NCBI GenBank assembly: GCA_950071955.1 | Contig: CATMOC010000128.1 | Coordinates: 1-8,665, forward strand | DNA length: 8,665 nucleotides | DNA from: an uncultured Mesorhizobium sp. | Lineage (GTDB): Bacteria > Pseudomonadota > Alphaproteobacteria > Rhizobiales > Rhizobiaceae | Reading direction: 5' to 3' | Shown here: positions 1 to 6,084 of the stretch, piece by piece | Layout: each line of letters starts with the position of its first letter | Numbering within the stretch: the first letter of the stretch is position 1 | The notes under the pieces: generated by a model | What the model was told of the DNA's origin: nothing | Seen by the model: the letters and a program-made list of their open reading frames with translations, nothing else | The model's database searches: none | Position numbers and translations under genes: made by a program

Positions 1-704
1 TCGGACAGTTCGATGATCTCGGCGAGCCGCGCGACGGCCTGCGGCTTCTCGATCTTGGACAGGATGGCCGCGCGTCCGCGCGCAATCTTGCGCACCTCGG
101 CGAGATCCTCGGGACGCTGGATGAAAGACAGCGCGACCCAGTCCACCTCGGCCTGCAGAACGGCGTCGAGGTCGCGCCGGTCCTTCTCGGTCAGAGCCCC
201 GAGCGGCAGGTCGGTGTCCGGAAGGCTGACGCCCTTCTTGTCCGAAATCTTCGTGCCCGCCACCACGACGGCCTCGATCGACTTGCCGTTCGTCTTCACG
301 GCCTTCAATTGGAGCTTTCCGTCGTCGATGAGCAGCCGGTCGCCCGGCTTCACCGATACGAGGATTTCCGGATGCGGGAGGTGGACGCGGGTGGCGTCGC
401 CCGGCGCGCGATCGTCGTCGAAGGTGAAGGTCTGGCCAACCTCAAGCGGAACGGAGCCCTCGGCAAAGGTTCCGACGCGCAGCTTCGGCCCCTGGAGGTC
501 GGCGAGGATGCCGATCGGCCGTCCGACTGCCCGCTCTATCGAGCGGATGCGCCCGACCAGCGTCCGCATCAGGTCATGGTCGGCATGGCTCATGTTGATG
601 CGAAAGACGTCGGCGCCCGCTTCGTGGAGCTTGCGGATCATCGCCTCGTCGGACGATGCAGGTCCCAGCGTCGCCAGAATACGAACCTTGCGGTTGCGCC
701 TCAT
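1..704 (-). CDS. pyk: Pyruvate kinase, N-terminal half (cut by window edge)
   Basis: Pyruvate kinase makes pyruvate and ATP from phosphoenolpyruvate and ADP at the end of cytosolic glycolysis. From the ATG at 704, 234 codons are open to the window edge, about half the usual ~480. Visible family motifs are KVRILATLGPAS near residue 6, FRINMSHADH at 34-43 (nucleotide and phosphate binding arginine and histidine region), ILADLQGPKLRVG at 66-78, the B-domain LLIDDGK at 124-130, and ILSKIEKPQAV at 214-224, whose lysine is the expected phosphoryl-transfer residue. The C-terminal barrel strands, metal site and allosteric domain lie outside the window. The start overlaps the stop of the upstream DUF1036 gene as ATGA, so the two are probably co-transcribed and translationally coupled. 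Identity is very secure. Whether it is the only pyruvate kinase of the organism cannot be seen. Confidence 0.96.
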   Translation of the reverse strand, partial: MRRNRKVRILATLGPASSDEAMIRKLHEAGADVFRINMSHADHDLMRTLVGRIRSIERAVGRPIGILADLQGPKLRVGTFAEGSVPLEVGQTFTFDDDRAPGDATRVHLPHPEILVSVKPGDRLLIDDGKLQLKAVKTNGKSIEAVVVAGTKISDKKGVSLPDTDLPLGALTEKDRRDLDAVLQAEVDWVALSFIQRPEDLAEVRKIARGRAAILSKIEKPQAVARLAEIIELS

Positions 705-1219
705 TGAGTACCCGCCCCGGTTACGGCGGCCGTCCCGTCAGGCGCGGGATCGTCGGTGAGCTGGACCATCCAGCTCGCCTGTTCGCCGGTATCGTATTCC
801 TGGAAACCGGCGCGCTGGAACCCCCGCGGAATGCAGTCGCGCACCCCGACAATCTTGAATTCCTTGTCGGCGACGCACATGTTGATCGGACCATCCCAGC
901 GTCCGCCGCGTTCGGCATCCTCGGCATAGAGATAGTAGTAGCGCGACGAGAGAGGTCCCTCGATCAGGGTCTTGCAGGTGGAACCTTCGACATGCCACCA
1001 CCCTTCGGTGATCCATCCGCCTGCCGCTCGATAGCCGATCGACACGCCGACCAGGCCCTGCGTCGCGTTGCAGACGCGGAAGTCGGCGCGTGCCGATCCC
1101 GACGTCATCATCAGGGCCGCGAAAGCTGCGGTCACCGTGGCCGAAGCCGATGCGAGGCGAGCAATACCTCCAACAGCCGGCAATGCCATGCGCGTGCCCC
1201 TTGCCCCTGGACGAACCAT
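701..1219 (-). CDS. DUF1036 family secreted or membrane-anchored protein
   Basis: A 172-residue protein of unknown function that I recognise as DUF1036. Residues 1-45 form a basic then hydrophobic leader (VTAAFAALMMTSGSARA) ending in a likely signal peptidase site, A45/D46. The exported domain starts DFRVCNATQGLVGVSIGYR and contains WITEGWWHVEGSTCK and RYYYLYAED, which are characteristic stretches of the family. Cysteines at 50, 82, 115 and 129 would be periplasmic and could form two disulfides (inference). The start at 1219 is supported by AAGGAG at 1229-1234 with a 9-base spacer. The stop overlaps the pyruvate kinase start by 4 bases, so it is the first gene of a pair with pyk. I recall this adjacency as common in rhizobia. 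No function is assigned. Confidence 0.9.
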   Translation of the reverse strand: MVRPGARGTRMALPAVGGIARLASASATVTAAFAALMMTSGSARADFRVCNATQGLVGVSIGYRAAGGWITEGWWHVEGSTCKTLIEGPLSSRYYYLYAEDAERGGRWDGPINMCVADKEFKIVGVRDCIPRGFQRAGFQEYDTGEQASWMVQLTDDPAPDGTAAVTGAGTQ

Positions 1220-1419
1220 GCTTCGTAACTCCTTTTCGGAAATGCGCGGTCCGATGTCAACGCGCGCCGAACCGGGCCATTCAATCGGTTAGCCGCACAA
1301 CTGCAACTCGACATTCGCCAGAAGATTGTCCAAAGCACGGCATTGCGTCTTTCGCCCCGCCGTGGATGGATGGCTGCAGACCGACCATACGAAACTCCAG
1401 ACCGCGCGAAAATCACCGG

Positions 1420-2235
1420 ATGACACGAACCGCAGCCCTTTCTCCGTTCCTGATCGTCGAGGGGGATCGCGGGCGGGGCGTCGTGATCCTAGCCGACCAT
1501 GCGCGCAACGTGCTTCCCGACGAGTATGGCGATCTCGGGCTGCCGGCGCGCGAATTCGAGCGCCACATCGCCTACGACATCGGCGTGGAGGCAGTCAGCC
1601 GCTCGCTGGCTCGCCAGCTGGATGCGCCTGCCCTGCTGTGCGGCTACTCCCGCCTGCTGATCGATCCGAATCGCGGCGAGGACGATCCCACCCTCATCCG
1701 CCAGCTCTACGACGGCACGGTCATCCCGGCGAACTATCCGATGTCGCCGCAAGAGCGGCAGAAGCGGCTCGACCTCTTCTACCGGCCCTACCACGACGCG
1801 ATCGGATCGATGATCTCGTCCGTTGCGTCGCAATCCGGCAGGGCACCGCTCGTCGTCTCGATCCATTCCTTCACGCCGACGATGCAGGGGGTCGCGCGGC
1901 CGTGGCATGTCGGGCTCCTGTGGGACAAGGACGATCGCGCCGTGACGCCGCTGCTGGAGGCGCTCTCGGCGGACCCGATGCTCGTGGTTGGCGACAACGA
2001 GCCCTATGACGGCGCGCTGCGCGGCGACACGATGTACAAGCATGCGATCGTCAACGGATATCCGCACGTGCTGATCGAGATCAGGCAGGACCTCATCGCG
2101 AGCGAAGCGGGCGCGGAGGAATGGGCCGACCGGCTGGCGCCAATCCTTGACGGCATCAACGCCCGGCCCGATATCCACGACGTAAAGTTCTTCGGCTCGC
2201 GGACCGGGCCAGTTCCAGGAGGATCAAATGGCTGA
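1420..2235 (+). CDS. N-formylglutamate amidohydrolase family protein
   Basis: A 271-residue cytosolic protein of the FGase family (PF05013-like). Characterised members hydrolyse N-formyl-L-glutamate to formate and glutamate in histidine degradation. Visible blocks are VVILADHARNVLP at 21-33 (the position of the metal-binding His motif), SRLLIDPNR at 77-85, VVSIHSFTP at 146-154, and VLIEIRQDLI at 217-226. The ATG at 1420 begins the conserved N-terminus. The frame is open further upstream to 1090, but that extension is unlike the family. No strong Shine-Dalgarno precedes 1420, so the start is probable rather than certain. No hut gene is nearby, and the next gene, DUF1244, overlaps its end by 8 bases. 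The true substrate may therefore not be formylglutamate; this branch is annotated mainly by homology. It is divergent from the DUF1036-pyk pair. Confidence 0.9.
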   Translation: MTRTAALSPFLIVEGDRGRGVVILADHARNVLPDEYGDLGLPAREFERHIAYDIGVEAVSRSLARQLDAPALLCGYSRLLIDPNRGEDDPTLIRQLYDGTVIPANYPMSPQERQKRLDLFYRPYHDAIGSMISSVASQSGRAPLVVSIHSFTPTMQGVARPWHVGLLWDKDDRAVTPLLEALSADPMLVVGDNEPYDGALRGDTMYKHAIVNGYPHVLIEIRQDLIASEAGAEEWADRLAPILDGINARPDIHDVKFFGSRTGPVPGGSNG

Positions 2236-2536
2236 GCTCACATCGGAACAGCAGCGCGACTTCGAAGCGGCGGCCTTTCGGACGCTCGTCGAGCACCTGA
2301 GAAACCGCGCTGACGTCCAGAACATCGACCTGATGAACCTGGCGGGCTTCTGCCGCAACTGCCTTTCGAACTGGTACCGCGACGCGGCGAATGCCGAAGG
2401 CATCGAGTTGTCGAAGGAAGAGTCGCGCGAGATCGTCTACGGCATGCCCTATGCGGAGTGGCAGGAGAAGCACCAGACCGACGCAACGCCGGAGAAAAAG
2501 GCAGCATTCGAGCAGAACCGGCCGAAGGACCATTGA
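2228..2536 (+). CDS. DUF1244 family protein
   Basis: A 102-residue soluble, mostly helical protein matching the DUF1244 family, whose function is unknown. The core is DLMNLAGFCRNCLSNWYRDA at 34-53, with a CxxC pair at Cys42 and Cys45, followed by the acidic KEESREIVYGMPYAEWQEKHQ at 63-83. The CxxC could bind a metal or be redox-active (inference only). The start at 2228 has a strong AGGAGG at 2217-2222 with a 5-base spacer, inside the end of the amidohydrolase gene. The 8-base overlap makes translational coupling likely. It is the last gene of the two-gene unit; the gap after it contains a GC-rich hairpin. Length is typical for the family. No signal peptide or membrane segment is visible. Confidence 0.9.
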   Translation: MAELTSEQQRDFEAAAFRTLVEHLRNRADVQNIDLMNLAGFCRNCLSNWYRDAANAEGIELSKEESREIVYGMPYAEWQEKHQTDATPEKKAAFEQNRPKDH

Positions 2537-2649
2537 GGCGCAAGAGCGCGCCGTCATCAAAACGCTCCGCGCTTCAACCGTGATCGTCATCAAGGTCCGA
2601 AGGGCGTTGCGTCGATCGCGTCCTGCCCATGATCTGCCTGTGTGGCTCG

Positions 2650-2669
2650 ACCGGCGGACATCCGCCGGT
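2650..2669. terminator. GC-rich perfect hairpin between convergent genes
   Basis: ACCGGCGGA at 2650-2658 and TCCGCCGGT at 2661-2669 form a 9-bp perfect inverted repeat around CA. As RNA this would be a stem of about 8 bp with a 4-base loop on either strand. It lies between the stop of the DUF1244 gene (2536) and the stop of the enoyl-CoA hydratase/isomerase gene (2687), which is where a shared bidirectional terminator is expected. No U-run follows on either strand, so it is not a classical intrinsic terminator. It may act with Rho or simply stabilise 3' ends. A weaker 5-bp GGCGC/GCGCC stem sits at 2537-2552. Confidence 0.4.
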
Positions 2670-2686
2670 GTGCTGGTTCGCAGTTC

Positions 2687-3502
2687 CTAGGCTCCGCCAT
2701 CGGCCGGTCCGAAGCGGGCCGGACGCTTTTCCAGGAAGGCCGAAAGTCCCTCGGCCGCCTCGGCTGAAAAGCGCGCCAGATTGATGGCGCGCGCTTCGTT
2801 GTCCAGTTGCGACGCAAGGTCGACGGTCGCAGCGGACCGAACGAGTGTCTTGATGGTCCGGATCGCCTGCGGCGGGCCTTCGGCGAGACGCGTGGCGAGA
2901 TCGAGCGCTGCCTCGAGCGCTCCACCTTCGGGTGACAGGACATTGACCAGCCCGAGGCCGGCGAGCCGCTCGGCGGAAACGGGCGCGCCGAGCAGACACA
3001 TCTCCATCACGAGCTGACGTGGCAGGGCGGAGCTGAGGAAGGATGTCGCGCCGCCGTCGGGAGACAGGCCGACGCGGACCTGAGCCACGGCGAACCGGGC
3101 ATTAGCGGAGGCGACGATCATGTCGCAAGCAAGCGCCAGCGAAAGACCCGCTCCCGCCGCTCCTCCCTCGACGGCCGCGAGTACCGGCACCGGGCATTTC
3201 ACGACGGCCATGATCATCGCGTTCAGTCTGTCGGTCCTGGCGGTTGCGTCGGCCAGGGTGCCGCTCGCGCTCTCCTTCAGCGCATTGACGTTGCCGCCGG
3301 CCGAAAAAAAGCCGCCGCTGCCCGTCAGGACGACGGCACGGGTATGCGGATCAGCTCCGGCCTTGATGACCTGCGCCTGTACCGCATCGTAGACGTCCGG
3401 TCCGATCGAGTTCCGGCTGCCGGGACCGTCGAGCGTGAGCACCAGGACCGCGCCGCGCCGTTCCGCCAGGATCCTCGTTTCGCCGACATCACGCCTGGAC
3501 AT
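2687..3502 (-). CDS. Enoyl-CoA hydratase/isomerase family protein, PaaG-like active site
   Basis: A 271-residue crotonase-superfamily enzyme acting on acyl-CoA thioesters in the cytosol. The two oxyanion-hole regions are visible: FFSAGGNV at 65-72 and GGAAGAG at 113-119. Aligned by eye to mitochondrial crotonase, the two catalytic glutamates (Glu144 and Glu164) fall on Ser121 and Gln141. The stretch GLSPDGG at 145-151 instead places Asp149 at the position of the catalytic aspartate of PaaG (GLIPDCGG). An isomerase-type reaction is therefore more likely than hydration (inference). The C-terminus GLSAFLEKRPARF is typical. The ATG at 3502 has GGGAGG at 3508-3513 with a 5-base spacer. It is transcribed divergently from the CoA-transferase, so it probably belongs to the same pathway under the same IclR regulator. 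The true substrate cannot be read from sequence. Confidence 0.9.
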   Translation of the reverse strand: MSRRDVGETRILAERRGAVLVLTLDGPGSRNSIGPDVYDAVQAQVIKAGADPHTRAVVLTGSGGFFSAGGNVNALKESASGTLADATARTDRLNAMIMAVVKCPVPVLAAVEGGAAGAGLSLALACDMIVASANARFAVAQVRVGLSPDGGATSFLSSALPRQLVMEMCLLGAPVSAERLAGLGLVNVLSPEGGALEAALDLATRLAEGPPQAIRTIKTLVRSAATVDLASQLDNEARAINLARFSAEAAEGLSAFLEKRPARFGPADGGA

Positions 3503-3677
3503 TCGATCCTCCCGACAAGCGGCGCACCGGCCTGGTCCGACTGGTTCGACGCGCGGTGCCGTGTACCATCCTTCAACTCCCCAATCTCACATCTGATCTC
3601 CCGTTGAGGGAGGATTTTCATCGTTGCCGCATCCTCCCACGATCGAGTGTCGAAAAACAGCACATAAATGATTGATA

Positions 3678-3694
3678 GTTTGAAATAATGAAAC
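3678..3694. promoter_or_regulatory. Putative IclR-type operator, copy 1
   Basis: GTTTGAAATAATGAAAC is an imperfect palindrome (outer GTTT/AAAC plus an inner A/T pair) in the only AT-rich part of the gap between the divergent hydratase/isomerase and CoA-transferase genes. Its reverse complement matches the site at 5958-5974 in 15 of 17 positions, including a 12-base identical core. IclR-family proteins usually bind short imperfect palindromes of about this size, and an IclR gene lies in this cluster. It overlaps the candidate -35 box at 3680-3685, which would suit repression of the CoA-transferase promoter. Assignment to this regulator is inferred. Confidence 0.55.
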
Positions 3695-3707
3695 TCGATG
3701 GTATAGG
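3680..3707 (+). promoter_or_regulatory. Candidate promoter of the CoA-transferase-iclR unit
   Basis: TTGAAA at 3680-3685 (5 of 6 to the sigma-70 -35 consensus) and TATAGG at 3702-3707 (4 of 6 to the -10) are 16 bases apart, placing transcription start near 3714. The AT-rich patch contrasts with the GC-rich surroundings. GGAGG at 3719-3723 then leads to the ATG at 3731, giving a very short leader. The -35 lies inside the putative operator. No equally good promoter was found on the minus strand for the hydratase/isomerase. Confidence 0.4.
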
Positions 3708-3730
3708 AATTTCGGACTGGAGGAGAGGCC

Positions 3731-4942
3731 ATGAACGAGACGAGCGGAGCCGGCCCGTTGAAGGGGCTGCGCGTGCTGGACATCGCCACGATCATCGCCG
3801 GTCCCCTTGCGGCGACCCTGCTTGCGGATTTCGGGGCTCATGTCGTCAAGCTCGAACTCCCCGGCGTCGGTGACGGACTGCGCGGCTTTCCTCCGTTTCG
3901 CGACGGCAAGTCCCTTTGGTGGAAGGTGACGAACAGGGGCAAGTACTTCGGTACCCTCGATCTGCGCAAAGCCGAAGGCAAGGAGCTCTTCCTGCGCATG
4001 GTTGCCAGGAGCGACGTCGTCATCGAGAATTTCCGGCCCGGTACGCTGGAGCGCTGGGGGCTCGACGTCGAAACGCTCTGGGCGGCCAATCCGCGCCTCG
4101 TGGTGCTGCGCCTGAGCGGTTTCGGCCAGGACGGACCATCCCGGGAGATGTCGGGACTGGCCCGCATCTTCGAAGCGATGGGCGGCCTCACCGCAATCTC
4201 GGGCAGCGAGGATCGCCCGCCGATGCACACCGGCTACCCCATCGGCGATCCGATCGGAGGACTGTTCGGCGCCTTCGCCATAATGGCGGCGCTGTGGCGG
4301 GTGGCGCAGAGCGAGCGCGAACGCGGCGAGGAGATCGATCTTGCCCTGACGGAAGCGCTCTTCCGGATCATCGAGGTGCTCGCGATCGAGTACGACCAGC
4401 TGGGCTACGTCCGCACGCGCAGCGGAAACCGCAACCTCTATTCCGCGCCCTCCGACGTGTTCCTGACGGCCGACAAGCGCTACGTCACGATCGCAGGCAG
4501 CACCGCGCGGACCTTTGCCAACAACGCCAGGGCCATCGGCCGACCGGATCTCATCGACGACCCCCGCTTCTGCGACAACGCTTCGCGCGTCGCGCACGCC
4601 GATGATCTCGACCGCATCTTCGGAGGCTGGATCGCCAGCCACACACAGGAGGAAGCGGTGGACGCCTTCCGCGCCACCAACGGCACGCTTGCGCCGATTT
4701 ACTCGATAGACCAGATTTTCGAGGACCCACAGTTCAAGGCGCGCGAAGCCATCGTTTCGGTCGAGGACGAGGATTTCGGGCAGGTGCGCATGCAGGGACT
4801 GGTACCGCGCTTCAAGCGCCAACCGGGCAAGATACGATGGTCGGCAAAGCGTCTGGCTGCCGACAATGAATATATCTATAGAGAGGTCGTCGGCCTCGAT
4901 GCGGATGAAATCGAGGGGTACAAGGCAAAAGGCGTCATATGA
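3731..4942 (+). CDS. CaiB/BaiF (class III) CoA-transferase
   Basis: A 403-residue cytosolic family III CoA-transferase, which moves CoA from a donor thioester such as succinyl-CoA to a carboxylic acid. Visible landmarks are the N-terminal PLKGLRVLDIATIIAGPLAATLLADFGAHVVKLE region (9-42), NRGKYFGTLDLRK (68-80), ARSDVVIENFRPGTLERWGLD (92-112), LRLSGFGQDGP (127-137) and HTGYPIGDPIGG (166-177). Asp173 in the last is the expected catalytic aspartate that forms the acyl-anhydride. Length is normal for the family (about 400). The start at 3731 has GGAGG at 3719-3723 with a 7-base spacer. The stop overlaps the IclR start as ATGA. With a TAXI-TRAP importer downstream and an acyl-CoA isomerase-like enzyme upstream, it probably activates the imported acid to its CoA ester. 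The acid itself is unknown. Confidence 0.95.
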   Translation: MNETSGAGPLKGLRVLDIATIIAGPLAATLLADFGAHVVKLELPGVGDGLRGFPPFRDGKSLWWKVTNRGKYFGTLDLRKAEGKELFLRMVARSDVVIENFRPGTLERWGLDVETLWAANPRLVVLRLSGFGQDGPSREMSGLARIFEAMGGLTAISGSEDRPPMHTGYPIGDPIGGLFGAFAIMAALWRVAQSERERGEEIDLALTEALFRIIEVLAIEYDQLGYVRTRSGNRNLYSAPSDVFLTADKRYVTIAGSTARTFANNARAIGRPDLIDDPRFCDNASRVAHADDLDRIFGGWIASHTQEEAVDAFRATNGTLAPIYSIDQIFEDPQFKAREAIVSVEDEDFGQVRMQGLVPRFKRQPGKIRWSAKRLAADNEYIYREVVGLDADEIEGYKAKGVI

Positions 4943-5775
4943 CGAAGGTGGGGGCCATCACCGGGAAGCCGGCAAACGTGCTGGTCCGAGAGGAGAGCGG
5001 CGATGCACAGGACCCCTCACTGTCCTCGACTCTGATCCGCGGCATCGAGATCCTGCAGTGCTTCGACGCCAGCAACCCCGCGCTCGGCAATTCCGAGATC
5101 GCGCGGCGCGTGGGGCTCAACCGGCCGACCGTCTCGCGGCTGTGCAAGACGCTGGTCCATCTGGGCTACCTCCGGCGCGATGCGAAGGGGGCATTCCGCC
5201 TGGCGCCGAAGCTCCTGGCACTCAACTATCCCGTTCTCTCGGCGATGCCCTGGCGGCACGACGTCATCCTGCCGATGCGGGAACTGGCGGAGATGTGTTC
5301 CGGAAATGCCTCCCTCGGTGTGATGTCGGGAGATTCCTTCGTGCACATACAGACCGCCGGAAGTCCGCCGGGATGGCCCTACATCCCCGATATCGGCCAG
5401 ACCGGCCCACTCCACCGGTCGGGGCTGGGCTGGGCCCTGCTCTCCACGCTTTCGGACCGGGAACTGGCCGACAAGCTGACCGAACTGAAGGATCTCCATT
5501 TCGAGGAGTACTCGACCTTCGAGGAGAAATGCCAAGCGGCGATCGAACGCTGCCGTCGCGACGGCTTCTGCGTTTCCTATGGCGACTGGCGGTCGAGCAT
5601 CGTCGCCGCCGCTGCCCCGCTGGGACGGACAGAGGACGGACTTTCGGTAGCGATCGCGTGTGCCCTGCCGCTCTACAGGGCCGTCTCAGACTACTTCGAA
5701 AACGATCTCGGCCCCCGCCTGGCCCAGGCGGCGGATTCCATTCGGCATTCCGGCGTCTTCGTTCTGCGGCGGTAG
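4939..5775 (+). CDS. IclR family transcriptional regulator
   Basis: A 278-residue IclR-type regulator. An unconserved ~27-residue lead is followed by the winged helix-turn-helix at about 28-90: TLIRGIEILQCFDASNPALG, then NSEIARRVGLNRPTVSRLCKTLVHLGYL with the recognition helix near 61-72, and the wing RRDAKGAFRLAPKLL. The effector-binding GAF-like domain covers about 105-275 (LPMRELAEMCSGNASLGVM, PLHRSGLGWALL, CRRDGFCVSYGDW, SVAIACALPLY). The start ATG at 4939 overlaps the CoA-transferase stop. Only a weak AAGG precedes it, consistent with translational coupling. Co-transcription with an enzyme it probably controls suggests autoregulation. Likely targets are the divergent promoter at 3503-3730 and the transporter promoter upstream of 6085, which share a near-identical motif. 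The effector is presumably the imported acid or its CoA ester (inference). Confidence 0.95.
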   Translation: MTKVGAITGKPANVLVREESGDAQDPSLSSTLIRGIEILQCFDASNPALGNSEIARRVGLNRPTVSRLCKTLVHLGYLRRDAKGAFRLAPKLLALNYPVLSAMPWRHDVILPMRELAEMCSGNASLGVMSGDSFVHIQTAGSPPGWPYIPDIGQTGPLHRSGLGWALLSTLSDRELADKLTELKDLHFEEYSTFEEKCQAAIERCRRDGFCVSYGDWRSSIVAAAAPLGRTEDGLSVAIACALPLYRAVSDYFENDLGPRLAQAADSIRHSGVFVLRR

Positions 5776-5957
5776 GCTTCGAGGCGACGGAACACAACGA
5801 TCCAGCTGCCGATGCCGGACACGGCCGCCCGAGCACCGGCCGACGATCACCACCCCCGCCAGCTCGCCAGTCGAGCCACACTCATGTGCGACCTTGCCTC
5901 GTTCGGCACCGAAGCCAGGGGCGCGCGCCGGGTTGTGATTCGCCGCCTCTCGTGAGT

Positions 5958-5974
5958 GTTTCATTATTTTGAAC
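5958..5974. promoter_or_regulatory. Putative IclR-type operator, copy 2
   Basis: GTTTCATTATTTTGAAC matches the reverse complement of the site at 3678-3694 in 15 of 17 bases, with the first 12 identical. In both copies the symmetric positions GTT/AAC and an inner A/T pair are kept, as expected for a dimer-bound operator. It sits upstream of the TAXI-TRAP genes and its right end supplies the candidate -35 TTGAAC. Two such matches in front of functionally linked transcripts, next to an iclR gene, make a common regulator likely. Confidence 0.55.
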
Positions 5975-5997
5975 GCATATCATGCATTACATATGGA
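5969..5997 (+). promoter_or_regulatory. Candidate promoter of the TAXI-TRAP transporter operon
   Basis: TTGAAC at 5969-5974 (4 of 6, with TTGA intact) and TATGGA at 5992-5997 (4 of 6) are separated by 17 bases. Transcription would start near 6004, giving a leader of about 80 bases before the ATG at 6085. The -35 forms the right arm of the putative operator. The -10 match is modest, and other hexamers in this AT-rich patch are possible. Confidence 0.33.
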
Positions 5998-6084
5998 TTA
6001 TGAAATAGTCCTTGAAGCTGACGTTGCGTTGTGCAATCGTCCTCGGGTGGCCGAACAATCGGTCGTCCACGGGAGGAAATGGAC

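Larger units (their letters stand above)
5776..6084. other. 309-base intergenic region upstream of the transporter
   Basis: No gene is supported here. The first ~170 bases are very GC-rich and hold two weak structures: a 6-bp CGGCCG/CGGCCG stem (5822-5827 with 5837-5842, 9-base loop, no U-run), which may contribute to termination after iclR, and the self-complementary GGCGCGCGCC at 5920-5929. From about 5955 to 6010 it turns AT-rich and carries the operator-like site 5958-5974, a candidate promoter, and CATAT/ATATG arms (5976-5980 and 5991-5995). The rest is an ordinary leader ending in GGGAGG at 6071-6076. Confidence 0.7.

Noticed and set aside
1255..1260. TTGACA on the minus strand as a -35 for the DUF1036-pyk unit
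   Set aside because: A proper 16-18 base spacer puts the -10 on GAAAAG, overlapping the ribosome-binding site, which leaves no room for a leader. Treated as a chance match.
1090..1419. Extended N-terminus of the amidohydrolase
   Set aside because: The 110 extra codons overlap the divergent DUF1036 gene and its ribosome-binding site, and they do not resemble the family, which fits a start at 1420.
1220..1419. Divergent promoter and operator between DUF1036 and the amidohydrolase
   Set aside because: Promoters must exist here, but no hexamer pair with acceptable spacing stood out. The AACCG/CGGTT repeat (1270-1274 with 1286-1290) is too short to claim.
3587..4822. 411-codon minus-strand open frame
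   Set aside because: It lies antisense to the clear CaiB/BaiF CoA-transferase, shows no family motifs, and has the low-complexity composition of a GC-rich shadow frame.
5776..5950. Possible small gene or gene remnant after iclR
   Set aside because: Frames here have no ribosome-binding site or recognisable protein; the stretch is simply GC-rich with long chance frames.
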